Origin: Desulfosarcina widdelii | GTDB lineage: Bacteria; Desulfobacterota; Desulfobacteria; Desulfobacterales; Desulfosarcinaceae | Assembly (NCBI RefSeq): GCF_009688965.1 | Contig: NZ_AP021875.1 | Span: forward strand, 5,642,001 to 5,706,000 | Direction of reading: 5' to 3' | DNA length: 64,000 nt | In this document: positions 35,431-44,102 of the stretch, piece after piece | Position numbering within the stretch: position 1 is the stretch's first letter | Layout of the letters: every line of letters begins with the position of its first letter | Made by a program: the position numbers and the translations under genes | Notes under the pieces: model-generated | The model's input: only the letters and a program-made list of their open reading frames with translations | Told to the model about the DNA's origin: nothing | The model's database searches: none

Positions 35431-36801
35431 TCATTTTAACGGATTGGCACATAACTCCATGAGTTCGCTGATTTCAGCCAGATCTTCAAGACCTTTAATT
35501 GCATAAAATATCTGTCTGGTGTTATCCCTTGACAGAACCGGATAGACCAATCCCTTGAATTTGTTTTTCATTTCCCCAAATGTCATGGGGTTTTCCGGAG
35601 ACCCCTTGGGAACAGGTATCAATCTTTCAAAATTTCTGCCATCTGTTGCGGTGACTGTCACCTTTGTTTCAAAAAGTTTGAAATCGGGATTCAATTTTGT
35701 TTCAACCTTTTTTCTGAAATCGCATAACTGCGGATCATTCAATTTTTCCTCAGTAAACATATGCTGGCCAGCGGAACCGAAAATAAAGGCAAGGGCCGCA
35801 CAGTGGTAAATGCTGAATTTCGCCTCCAATGGGCGTTTAGGTTCCCGGTTGTCTATCACGCTTAAGGGGAGTTCCCCGAGTTCGATCTCTATTTTATGAA
35901 CGTCATCGGCGGTTAAGCGCTCCTTTTCTTTTATCTCTTTTATCGCTTCAATGGTGGAATGCGTAGCCAGGGCCGAGGCATAACGCTTGAAGGCCACATT
36001 GACAATCAGATAATCTGTGCCCAGGCCATACAGCAACTTGTTTTTGTCCGAATCCGGAGCAAAAACATGCGCAAATCCATACCGTCCTTCCAAAATCAAA
36101 TCGGAACTGTCAAATCCCCTTTTTGCCAGGCAGGCCGCCATTACCCCGTCCATTGCGGCTTTTCCCGCGTGAAAGGGCTTGCACATCGTACCAAAGACCT
36201 GGCGCAATCCCGCAATCTGTGTGCCGGCAATTCCAACGGCATTTACGATTTCAGAAAAGTTCAGCTTCAGAAGTTTTGCAGCAGCCGCTGCCGCACCGAA
36301 ACGACCGATGGTTGCCGTCGCATGCCAACCGCGTTGATAGTGTGATAACCCGGCAGCCGCGCCTATCCTCGCTGCGATTTCAAACCCGACCGCAAAGGCG
36401 GCAATAACATCTTTCCCGCTTGCTGCTGCATATTCTCCGGCAGCCATTACTGCGGGTGCGATGCAAACACTCGGATGGATTGAGGATCCGGTAAGCGTAT
36501 CGTCAAAATCGAGTGCGTGTGACATGGAACCGTTGATCAGAGCGGCAAGCACAATATTTGTTCTGACTTGTCTGCCGATAATCGTTGCCTGTTCTTCTCC
36601 TCCCATTTCGCGGATAAAGTCGTAAAGAATCGTACTTATCTCTTCGGTCGACCCGCCCAATGTGACGCCCAACCAATCGAAAATACAAAACTTGACATAC
36701 CTGATAACCTGGGGGGAAAGTTCGGAAAAAGATGTGTTGAAAATGAATCTTGAAAGTTGTCTCGATAGGGTGGTATCCATATTTGGGTGGTTCATGGCCA
36801 T
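35431..36801 (-). CDS. MmgE/PrpD family protein
   Basis: This 456-aa protein is of the 2-methylcitrate dehydratase/cis-aconitate decarboxylase fold. The N-terminal helical part reads VKFCIFDWLGVTLGG, NGSMSHALDFDDT follows (family signature near residue 95), and HPSVCIAPAVMA and GWHATATIGRFGAAAA are the active-site region. I use ATG 36801 (gatgagga upstream); a TTG 27 bp earlier is the only alternative. It is the last gene on the minus strand after the bss accessory genes, 98 bp from the cNMP-binding gene. It might act on a dicarboxylate or tricarboxylate such as fumarate precursors or substituted succinates; this is a guess from family chemistry. Confidence 0.8.
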   Translation of the reverse strand: MAMNHPNMDTTLSRQLSRFIFNTSFSELSPQVIRYVKFCIFDWLGVTLGGSTEEISTILYDFIREMGGEEQATIIGRQVRTNIVLAALINGSMSHALDFDDTLTGSSIHPSVCIAPAVMAAGEYAAASGKDVIAAFAVGFEIAARIGAAAGLSHYQRGWHATATIGRFGAAAAAAKLLKLNFSEIVNAVGIAGTQIAGLRQVFGTMCKPFHAGKAAMDGVMAACLAKRGFDSSDLILEGRYGFAHVFAPDSDKNKLLYGLGTDYLIVNVAFKRYASALATHSTIEAIKEIKEKERLTADDVHKIEIELGELPLSVIDNREPKRPLEAKFSIYHCAALAFIFGSAGQHMFTEEKLNDPQLCDFRKKVETKLNPDFKLFETKVTVTATDGRNFERLIPVPKGSPENPMTFGEMKNKFKGLVYPVLSRDNTRQIFYAIKGLEDLAEISELMELCANPLK

Positions 36802-36899
36802 CCGATCCTCATCCCTTATTGAAACCAACGCTCAATGCAAGGCGTCTTTTGTTCGCCGTTGCGGGAGACAACGGGCTTTCCCGCAAGGCGCCATCCTCG

Positions 36900-37361
36900 T
36901 TATTGATCGGAGGACGGGTGTGTCACCGGATATGTTAACTTCCGGAGCCGTTTGATCGCGTTCTGAGCGATATTTCTCATGGCGTAAAATCCCATTTCGA
37001 AATCGCTGTAAAACAACTGATTCAGGGCATCGGTCGGTATGCGGACCAGCTTTAATGGTGTCAATGCCTTTGCCTCGGCCTGATATTTCCTTCGGGGGAC
37101 GTTCATCAGCGCGGAGTAGCCGATGATCTCGCCGGGCCCGATGATTTCAGATTTAGCCCTGTTACCGGTGATGCCAGGTACTTCCAGGCTGACCATGCCT
37201 TCCATAATGACAAAGAGGTGAGAAGCTGTGCTTTTCTTTATCGTCACAGATTCTCCCGCATTGTACTCTTTGAATTCAGCTATGGATGATATTTTTTCGC
37301 GCATCGTAGAAGAAAAATCGCCAAAAATATCTATCTGGTTTAAAAAATCCGTTTCGATCAT
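36900..37361 (-). CDS. Cyclic-nucleotide-binding domain protein without HTH
   Basis: This 153-aa protein has one Crp/Fnr-like beta-roll: EYNAGESVTIKKS, HLFVIMEGMVSLEV and IIGPGEIIGYSALM, followed by the C-helix region. It ends after about 150 residues and has no DNA-binding helix-turn-helix, so it cannot be a standard Crp-type regulator. I start at ATG 37361 with aaagga 8 bp upstream, rather than 24 bp earlier. It lies 61 bp after the DUF4125 gene in the bss transcription direction. A sensory or structural subunit of the accessory module is a reasonable inference. The conserved Arg/Ser of true cAMP-binding sites is not evident. Confidence 0.75.
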   Translation of the reverse strand: MIETDFLNQIDIFGDFSSTMREKISSIAEFKEYNAGESVTIKKSTASHLFVIMEGMVSLEVPGITGNRAKSEIIGPGEIIGYSALMNVPRRKYQAEAKALTPLKLVRIPTDALNQLFYSDFEMGFYAMRNIAQNAIKRLRKLTYPVTHPSSDQ

Positions 37362-37422
37362 TTTAAGGTCCTTTATTATCGGCAATCAAGGGATCGGACA
37401 GCGGGGGTAACCCTTTTTCTCT

Positions 37423-37995
37423 TTATCGAATCTTCTGAAAATTGTTTTCAGCTTGGGCAAGATCGCTGTACCCACCCTTTTTCATCAATTCTAAGAGTGA
37501 TTCCAAAGACAGATTTCGTCTTTTTTTCCATGCCTGTTTTACATGCCGGTAGTAGAGTTCTATTGTGTTGTTGCTGTAAGTTTCGAGTTCGCACTTCAGA
37601 TAAACGGCGAAGTAGCTCCCGTCTTTGGAAGGGTCCATACTGCGCCCCAAACGGCTATATACAGCCGGATACAGATTTCGAATTTCCTCCTGCCATTCTG
37701 TTTCGATGAGGACAATTTCATCTATTAAAGGATTTAAATTCAAAGGCGGGATTAAATCGTCCATCCGAGTATACTTTAGGGTAAGAAGGTTGCGGCCTTT
37801 TGCAAAAGCAATTTTCAAATCCTTCAGGTAGGATCGCAGCATCCGGACCGACCATGTCTCAAAAATACTACTCCGGATCTTTTGGAATTTATCCGGTGAT
37901 GTCTGACAGGAAGCGGGTGTGGCACTTTTCACCTTTTGGAACATGGCCCATTCAATTTCCAATATCTTGTTTATGGTATCTCCGGATTCACCCAT
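37423..37995 (-). CDS. DUF4125-like protein
   Basis: A 190-aa protein starting at ATG 37995, one base after the stop of the VWA gene, so the two are translationally coupled. It has the segment ILEIEWAMFQKVKS, then ASCQTSPDKF and IFETWSVRMLRSYLKDL, which I recognise as the conserved core of the DUF4125 family. The rest is helical and charged (YRHVKQAWKKRRNLS). No function is established for the family to my knowledge. Its location inside a benzylsuccinate synthase operon, after the ATPase/VWA pair, is the interesting part. Confidence 0.65.
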   Translation of the reverse strand: MGESGDTINKILEIEWAMFQKVKSATPASCQTSPDKFQKIRSSIFETWSVRMLRSYLKDLKIAFAKGRNLLTLKYTRMDDLIPPLNLNPLIDEIVLIETEWQEEIRNLYPAVYSRLGRSMDPSKDGSYFAVYLKCELETYSNNTIELYYRHVKQAWKKRRNLSLESLLELMKKGGYSDLAQAENNFQKIR

Positions 37996-37996
37996 A

Positions 37997-39715
37997 TCAA
38001 TTCCACCGGGCATGATTGAGCAGGGACCTGAAGAAATGCGGCAGGTGGTGAACATTATCGACAAACTGGACCAACTTTCCGTATTCCTTCCTTAACGAAC
38101 GCTTATCATCGGGACCGCATCCGATGCCTATCGTCAGGAGGTGAATCTTTTTTCTGATGCAGAATTTCAGTGCTTCGTTCACACCGCAACCCCAATTGGA
38201 TGCACCATCGGTGATATGGATAATAAGTGGTTTCTTACGGGTTTTTTTTAATCTGGTCCCTGTAGCGATAATGGCTTCCCCTGAGGCTGTTTTCCCATGA
38301 GGCAAAACCGTATAAAACCTGCCGTCCGTGTAAAGTTCGGTAAGCAGGCATCGGTCCCGGACTTCGTTGTAGGCGAATATCCGGGCATTTTTATTAAATG
38401 TTTTAGCTACCGAAAATAACGTCTGGTGTATTGTTTCAGTTTGATCCCATTTTGTCGGCTCAGCCATGGAGCCTGACGCGTCCACCAATAATACGATATC
38501 GTTTGCTAGTTCAAATTGATTTTTTTTAAGCTGAAATACCGTACCGGTTGTTGCGGCCCTGTAGAGTTTTCTGCGGTCGATTTTGCCGGCCTTCAATCCC
38601 CGATTGTGAATTGTTTTCCTCTGGGCAGCGGTTTTGATAATCATCTTTAGGCGTTGAAGGAGTTTTTTGTCTACTTTATCCCTTGCCTGCAGAACAATAT
38701 CGCTGCCCTCAACGGTTACAACCTCGTCGGTCTTTTTTACGTTCGACCGGACGGTTTCCGTGAAATCCGAATTTTTTTTCCTAATCGCCTTTTCGATCAG
38801 ATCCTGAAAACTATGAATGACGCTGTTGGCCTCCTGCCCATTGTCATCGGCGTCGCACTCCTCAATATCCTGCCGGGATTCAGGAGACTGGCGAAGCATA
38901 TCCGCACGATCCATGGGCCAGAAACGGATCATTTCGAACAAATTCGGCCAAATCGATGCATAGAGATCCAGGCGGAATTGCCCGCGCTCGGTGACACCGT
39001 TGATTTTGGGGCAGTCTTTTATAAGCCGGTCAGCAATGGAGTTCAACAAGTTCAGGGGTTCTTTGTAAAAGGTTTCAAGTGACACTCCCCGGATCGAAGC
39101 TCCAACGGACGTGTCTTTATATTCATCCCTATATTTTGTTCCGCTTCTATCGGCTGCGATCGCCCACCATATGTAGAGAAGCTCGACAAGTGTCGGCGGC
39201 TGCCAGAATTCTTTGGATTTTTCGGATATTTCCCATTCCCGCGCTTTTTCGGCATAGCGCCCCAGCACGCTCCGGTTCGCGATGGCATCTACATACACTT
39301 TTTCGCAGGTATCGAAAAACAGATCGAAAAACTCGATCTTTGCATGTGTAGTCGATTCCTGAAACCGCAATCCTGCCAACTGCTTGAATCTCTCACTCCA
39401 TTCGGTTTTTATATAAGCGCTCCGGACGGCTTGGCCCACTATAATGTCGGTTTTATAAGCGGGCAGGGGGTATCTGCCTAAGATAGGTCCGGCATCAATT
39501 CCGATCCCATCCTCATAATTCATACCGGCCCAATAGATATTGCCTACGTTCGGTCCGATATAGGAAGCAATCTTTCTTATGGCTACCAGTACTTTTGCAA
39601 GTTCGAGCGCCTCAACGGGGGATTTGTCCCTTCTCCAGAAAGAGGAATACCCGCCCTCCCGTGCAAATCGGAATCTATCTATAACGTCCCTTATATCTGA
39701 ACAAGTTGGGGCCAT
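37997..39715 (-). CDS. VWA-domain protein, NorD/CbbO-like partner of the BssE ATPase
   Basis: A 572-aa protein with a long helical N-terminal region, an acidic stretch (QDIEECDADDNGQEAN) and a C-terminal von Willebrand A domain. The MIDAS motif DASGS starts at Asp412, with Thr/Asp contributions from HGKTASGEA and HITDGASNWG. It starts 3 bp after the bssE stop. MoxR-type ATPase plus VWA protein pairs (NorQ/NorD, CbbQ/CbbO) remodel or activate metalloenzymes and Rubisco. By analogy this pair may assemble, repair or unload the glycyl-radical enzyme; that is inference. Confidence 0.78.
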   Translation of the reverse strand: MAPTCSDIRDVIDRFRFAREGGYSSFWRRDKSPVEALELAKVLVAIRKIASYIGPNVGNIYWAGMNYEDGIGIDAGPILGRYPLPAYKTDIIVGQAVRSAYIKTEWSERFKQLAGLRFQESTTHAKIEFFDLFFDTCEKVYVDAIANRSVLGRYAEKAREWEISEKSKEFWQPPTLVELLYIWWAIAADRSGTKYRDEYKDTSVGASIRGVSLETFYKEPLNLLNSIADRLIKDCPKINGVTERGQFRLDLYASIWPNLFEMIRFWPMDRADMLRQSPESRQDIEECDADDNGQEANSVIHSFQDLIEKAIRKKNSDFTETVRSNVKKTDEVVTVEGSDIVLQARDKVDKKLLQRLKMIIKTAAQRKTIHNRGLKAGKIDRRKLYRAATTGTVFQLKKNQFELANDIVLLVDASGSMAEPTKWDQTETIHQTLFSVAKTFNKNARIFAYNEVRDRCLLTELYTDGRFYTVLPHGKTASGEAIIATGTRLKKTRKKPLIIHITDGASNWGCGVNEALKFCIRKKIHLLTIGIGCGPDDKRSLRKEYGKLVQFVDNVHHLPHFFRSLLNHARWN

Positions 39716-39718
39716 GAT

Positions 39719-40618
39719 CTATTTGCCTTGCTGTTTTTCCGAAACCATTTTTTTTGTAAAGCGTAAGTAATCGAAAGTGTCTTCCGACAAATAGCCTTTT
39801 CCCAAATGTAGGGCAAGAAGGATCGATTCGAGCATTTCCGGATTGGTCTGGAGGCTTGCCGCAACCGCCTGTCTCAAACTTGCTCCAGCGGCTACCATTT
39901 CCCCGATCATCAGGGACGTTCGGGTCGATACTTCCAGCTGGAATTCCGAGTTGCTTCTCAACACGTTGACGACATCAATGATTTTGTCGGCCTGGTTTTC
40001 GGTTATGTCCGTCTTGCGAAGTAAAACTTCCCTTTCGACGTCATTGGGGATATAATCCATAAGGATGATGTAAAAACGGTCCCGCAGCGCCGGATCGAGC
40101 AATTCTGTTCCGACAAATTCCTCTCCTTCATTGAGTGTTGCAAAAAAGACAACACCCTCGGCCACCTCTAAAAGACCCAGCTCATCCATGTATACTTGCC
40201 TGTCATCCGACAGGATGGAAAAGAGCATATTGAGCGCTTTAGGATGTTCCGGCCTGTTAATTTCCTCTAAATGGATCACACAATTGGGGGTTTGCAGTGC
40301 TTGGGGAAAGAGAAATTGTTTATATTCCGTTTCTCCTTCCCGCAAAACATATTCACCAAAAAGCTGTCCCGGCTCGGAAAGAATACCAACCTGAAACGTG
40401 CCCAACGGTTTGTTGAAGGCAGCGGCATATTGTTTCACAAGAGACGATTTGCCGCAGCCCTGTCTTCCTGTTACCAGAACATTGACAGGATGTTTTTTGG
40501 AAATTTGGTGGATTTTTTTCAGAATATCCAATGTTTCATTATTGATGTAAAAAAACGGATCTTCATTTGGAACTGCCAGGTGGGTGATATTTGATTTCAT
40601 GTTCATTGTTTCAACCAT
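39719..40618 (-). CDS. bssE: BssE-like AAA+ ATPase (MoxR/NorQ family)
   Basis: A 299-aa single-domain AAA+ protein. Walker A is GRQGCGKSS (residues 51-59), Walker B is CVIHLEEIN, sensor 1 is FFATLNEG, and the arginine-finger region is DPALRDRF. This matches MoxR/NorQ-type ATPases, including BssE/TutH found downstream of bssB in toluene degraders. I start at ATG 40618 (MVETMNMKSN); an in-frame ATG at 40663 and others at 40606 and 40600 are possible because no strong ribosome binding site is visible. A perfect hairpin lies upstream (40689-40717). The position immediately after bssDCAB fits bssE. Confidence 0.85.
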   Translation of the reverse strand: MVETMNMKSNITHLAVPNEDPFFYINNETLDILKKIHQISKKHPVNVLVTGRQGCGKSSLVKQYAAAFNKPLGTFQVGILSEPGQLFGEYVLREGETEYKQFLFPQALQTPNCVIHLEEINRPEHPKALNMLFSILSDDRQVYMDELGLLEVAEGVVFFATLNEGEEFVGTELLDPALRDRFYIILMDYIPNDVEREVLLRKTDITENQADKIIDVVNVLRSNSEFQLEVSTRTSLMIGEMVAAGASLRQAVAASLQTNPEMLESILLALHLGKGYLSEDTFDYLRFTKKMVSEKQQGK

Positions 40619-40688
40619 AGATAGAAGGGAAATAATTGCCGTAAACCGGGGGAAACCCTGCACGGTGTCCTTCGGAACGGATAGTGTG

Positions 40689-40717
40689 GTCCCTGGCGGC
40701 TCATAGCCGCCAGGGAC
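40689..40717 (-). promoter_or_regulatory. Intercistronic hairpin between bssB and bssE
   Basis: GTCCCTGGCGGC and GCCGCCAGGGAC form a perfect 12-bp GC-rich stem around the loop TCATA. No U-run follows on either strand, so it is less likely a terminator than a stability or processing element that could keep bssDCAB mRNA more abundant than the downstream accessory genes. Confidence 0.6.
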
Positions 40718-40783
40718 AGGAATGTAATCGCGGTGCGGGAGGCATCGAGATTATGATAATGATACAGATACGAGTGGAATCAG

Positions 40784-41011
40784 TTACACATGATCACGGA
40801 AACTGAGTTCACCTTCATCATATTTCGGACAGGTCATATTATAACGGTCGTTTATCATTCGTTGCCAAATGGCGCCTTCATTGGTACGTGATACCGTGCA
40901 TTGCCCCCTTGAGGGGTCGGTTGGATTGGCTATCTGCCATTTACATTTTACACACGGCTTTTTTGTTCCCTCTTCCAGACGCATTGCGATAGGGGATTTT
41001 GGGAATTCCAT
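40784..41011 (-). CDS. bssB: Benzylsuccinate synthase beta subunit-like Fe-S protein
   Basis: This 75-aa small subunit has four cysteines (Cys20, Cys23, Cys38 and Cys61) in the arrangement CVKCKWQ, GQCTVSRT and NMTCPKYDEG. BssB-type subunits bind one [4Fe-4S] cluster with a HiPIP-like fold and control access to the BssA active site. An aaaggagag ribosome binding site lies 7 bp before the start. It lies 135 bp downstream of bssA on the same strand, the order found in bssDCAB operons. The chain is close to the usual length of about 80 aa. Confidence 0.85.
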   Translation of the reverse strand: MEFPKSPIAMRLEEGTKKPCVKCKWQIANPTDPSRGQCTVSRTNEGAIWQRMINDRYNMTCPKYDEGELSFRDHV

Positions 41012-41146
41012 AAACGATCTCTCCTTTCTTTCGGCCTACAGCCGATTTGAACCTGCAGCCGTGTGCCGCGTCGCCCATCTTAGCTCCGGTTCTTTTGCAT
41101 GGGTTGCCGTCCGGCTGCGAGCAAACGGCTGCTGTTTTTATACGGG

Positions 41147-43726
41147 TTAATTATCGGCAAATTCAACACCCAATTCGTCAAAGTCGTAGGGGCCGAAGGT
41201 CTGCTCGTTTCGGGCGATGATTGTATTTTGACCGTAGGTGGAAACATCCACAAACCGTGCGCTGAAACCAGCGACCCGTACGATCAGATCTCCGTGTTTT
41301 TCAGGCTCTTTCTGCGCGGCTCTCATTTCTTCCGTACTGACGCAATTGAACTGGACATGATCACACTTCAGATCGCACCATGTTTTCATGTAGGCATGCC
41401 AGATATCGAAACCATGTGTACTTCTCATCAACGGAACCGATAGACGCTGATTGAGCAAGTTAAACTTTTGGGTTTCTGAATCAACTTTGGATACGGACTT
41501 GATAACCGCAGTGGGTCCCTTTGTATCCGTGCCCGCCATGGGTGAAATACCGCCGTCATCGCATGCCTCGCCGCCGTATCTTCCGTCGGGCGTCGGGCCG
41601 GTGCGGGCACCGATGAACAGATAGGCGCCAACGGCCTGGCCGCCCGGCATGGGATGGGCACCGGAATAGTTGGTGATTTCTTTGAATTTTCCGGCGAAAA
41701 TCTCCTCGTATACCCGTTTTACTATTTCATCCGCATAATCATCGTCATTGCCCCATTTCGGCGCATCCTTGAAGTCTTTATGCATCTCCTCATAACCTTC
41801 CCAGTTTGCGTGCAGGGCTTCGATCAATTCGTCCATGGTGTATTTCTTGTCGTCATAGATCAATTTTTTGCATGCGATGAGAGAGTTGCAGGCAACGATA
41901 TTGGTCATGCAGTTGTGCCAGGGATTGGCGAGTTCGCTCAAGACCATGGCATCGACGCCCTTTTCCATACACCCGTCATCAAGGCTGGATACGAAAGGCA
42001 ACTGGCAGTAATGGCCCTGAAAATGGCGGGTGACGTCCTTGGCTCTCCATACCAGATCCGAGCAATAACCAAACTGAGTTTTAAACGCCTCAAAAAGTTC
42101 TTCAAAAGTCTGAAACTCTCTCGGGTCTCCCGTTTTGGGTCCCAGCTGCATGTCCGAATGTGACCAGTCATACCCGTCGCTGAGCGTAATCTCAAACATC
42201 TTGGCGGGCAACAGGGATCCGCCGCCCTCGGTTCTGGCCTTTTGGGTCTTTCTGCGCCCGACATGTCCCGGAGACATGCAGAGCTGGAGGGCCCAGTCCC
42301 TGGCTTCCTCCAGAGTGGCACCGAAATTTTTCTGAAGTTGCTCTATGGCAATTTCATCGTTCTTTATGGACGGATAGCCCAGTCCGTCCCGCACGCATTC
42401 AAACACCTTCCGCTTGGTTTTTTCCCTGCCGATTTTGTTCCACCGAAATCCTATGGAAGGTTCCGTCGTACGGATGTTTTTGGCGGCATCCAAGATTGCG
42501 TCGGTCATGTCGTTGCATCCATCCGTGCCATCAACATTCACCCCACCGAGGGTCAGAATGAAAAGGTCGTTCGACCCCGGAAAGGCCTCTCTGTAAGCCC
42601 GGTTTTTACCGCAACCATGCTCGGAGACCTTCAACCTTTCACACTCAACGAGTTCAACCGCATCTTCGTATGTCATGGGTTGGAAGGATTTGTCGATCAC
42701 ACTCGTTTTGTAATAGGGGTACAGGAGCTTATCCTCTTTATGGGCGTATCCGCTGGCATAATTTTCCAGTGAATGGCTTATCAGGTAGGTAAACCATTTT
42801 GCCTGCATGGCGTCTCTCAATCCTTTCGCCGGTTCAGCGGGCATACGGTGGCAGATGCCGGCGATCTCAATCAGTTCTTCTTGACGCTTGGGATCGGTCT
42901 CAAAATTCTCGGCTACGATCTTACAGAGCCGACCGTGCCTTCTGGCCCATGAGATCACAGCCTTGTCTGCGATGATCATTGCGTCCCAATTGTCGATTTT
43001 TTCCATTAGTGGAAGCCGTTGTGGCGCGTTCCAGGCGGGCGACTGCATTTCATTCATTGCATTTTGCTTGTTTTGTTCCGCAATTTCAATTCGTTTGAGC
43101 AAGCCGTCTTCGAGAACGGTCTCGTAAGGCGGGCATACGCTGTTGTAGGCATTGGCGAAAGCCGGCGGTTCCATGGTGGTAAATTGGTACATCTGCAACA
43201 ACTCTTCCTGGGTAAAATAGCGTTGACCCAACGCCTGAATGCTGTGGTCTTTCCAATATTCGTTGTATTCAATGGCTTCTTCCTTTTCTTCGGGACAGTT
43301 TCGGCTTTGGATATAATCCGCTACGGTCATGTATGATGTCTCGGGATACAGCGGGATTTTATCCGGATGCTCCGCGTTGAAGCCGACAATGAATTCATCC
43401 TCTTGAAGCACCAGTGTGCACTTGTTCAGAAGGTTTGCCAGCGCATGCGCCCTACGGATTGCGTTGGGCATCCCCACGGTTTGCTTGTGGGACTCGGTAA
43501 AGTAGCGCATCCGTTCAATACCAGCTTTAAGATTCGGATCGACAAATTCACCGGCGGCTGTATGTTTGAAGCGGCACCGAGCCTTTAATCGCTTCGTCCT
43601 CTCAGTGCTGGGCCGACTGAGCGTTTCGCACAACTCTTCCGTAGGAACGTTTAGTTCTTCCGGATATTCGGGCGGGAATTCAATTACTTTCCCCTTGTAT
43701 TCAATTGCTTCTGCAACTCTTGCCAT
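41147..43726 (-). CDS. bssA: Benzylsuccinate synthase-type glycyl radical enzyme, alpha subunit
   Basis: An 859-aa glycyl-radical enzyme. The active-site cysteine is Cys483 in LCMSPGHVGRRKTQKARTEG, which is the benzylsuccinate/alkylsuccinate synthase form and not the pyruvate formate-lyase form. The radical glycine is Gly820 in RVAGFSARFVDVS. The spacing of 337 residues agrees with known BssA proteins. It adds a methyl or benzylic carbon to fumarate. The start has aaaggaggc upstream. bssC lies upstream and bssB downstream. The substrate could be toluene, a xylene or cresol, or 2-methylnaphthalene (NmsA); phylogeny would be needed to decide. Confidence 0.93.
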   Translation of the reverse strand: MARVAEAIEYKGKVIEFPPEYPEELNVPTEELCETLSRPSTERTKRLKARCRFKHTAAGEFVDPNLKAGIERMRYFTESHKQTVGMPNAIRRAHALANLLNKCTLVLQEDEFIVGFNAEHPDKIPLYPETSYMTVADYIQSRNCPEEKEEAIEYNEYWKDHSIQALGQRYFTQEELLQMYQFTTMEPPAFANAYNSVCPPYETVLEDGLLKRIEIAEQNKQNAMNEMQSPAWNAPQRLPLMEKIDNWDAMIIADKAVISWARRHGRLCKIVAENFETDPKRQEELIEIAGICHRMPAEPAKGLRDAMQAKWFTYLISHSLENYASGYAHKEDKLLYPYYKTSVIDKSFQPMTYEDAVELVECERLKVSEHGCGKNRAYREAFPGSNDLFILTLGGVNVDGTDGCNDMTDAILDAAKNIRTTEPSIGFRWNKIGREKTKRKVFECVRDGLGYPSIKNDEIAIEQLQKNFGATLEEARDWALQLCMSPGHVGRRKTQKARTEGGGSLLPAKMFEITLSDGYDWSHSDMQLGPKTGDPREFQTFEELFEAFKTQFGYCSDLVWRAKDVTRHFQGHYCQLPFVSSLDDGCMEKGVDAMVLSELANPWHNCMTNIVACNSLIACKKLIYDDKKYTMDELIEALHANWEGYEEMHKDFKDAPKWGNDDDYADEIVKRVYEEIFAGKFKEITNYSGAHPMPGGQAVGAYLFIGARTGPTPDGRYGGEACDDGGISPMAGTDTKGPTAVIKSVSKVDSETQKFNLLNQRLSVPLMRSTHGFDIWHAYMKTWCDLKCDHVQFNCVSTEEMRAAQKEPEKHGDLIVRVAGFSARFVDVSTYGQNTIIARNEQTFGPYDFDELGVEFADN

Positions 43727-43824
43727 GGTATGTGCCTCCTTTTGGTTATTCGGGATATCAGTATTAAACTAAGGTGTTGGAAAGCCAAACTTCAAGGCTT
43801 CTCTCCAGCCTGACGATTGATCCA

Positions 43825-44001
43825 TTATCCTCTTTGTGAATAGCTTTTGCACGCCTCGCCGGCCCCATACACAGGTTTTGAAAGCCAAAACTTCCCCTTT
43901 TCGTCTTTGTGTTCAGTAACGCAGTCACCCTTATCGGGCTCATAATCGTCGGCATCATTCGGAACAGCAAAAAATTGGGAACATTTTTTACACGTAGCCA
44001 T
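43825..44001 (-). CDS. bssC: Benzylsuccinate synthase gamma subunit-like Fe-S protein
   Basis: A 58-aa protein starting at ATG 44001 with an excellent gaggaggaaatt ribosome binding site; an in-frame start 57 bp upstream has none and would add a tail not found in the family. Four cysteines (Cys4, Cys7, Cys27 and Cys51), with MATCKKCSQFF at the N-terminus and GEACKSY near the end, provide one [4Fe-4S] site. BssC binds BssA distantly from the active site and is thought to be needed for stable assembly. The length equals the 58-60 aa of known BssC. Its place between bssD and bssA is the standard order. Confidence 0.85.
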   Translation of the reverse strand: MATCKKCSQFFAVPNDADDYEPDKGDCVTEHKDEKGKFWLSKPVYGAGEACKSYSQRG

Positions 44002-44102
44002 AATTTCCTCCTCTAATTTAAATACGGTTTGGTAAATAATTGATCGGAATTCACGCATTTTAAGATGCCTCCCGTGTGATACGGCGGCATTCGATTAAGA
44101 AT

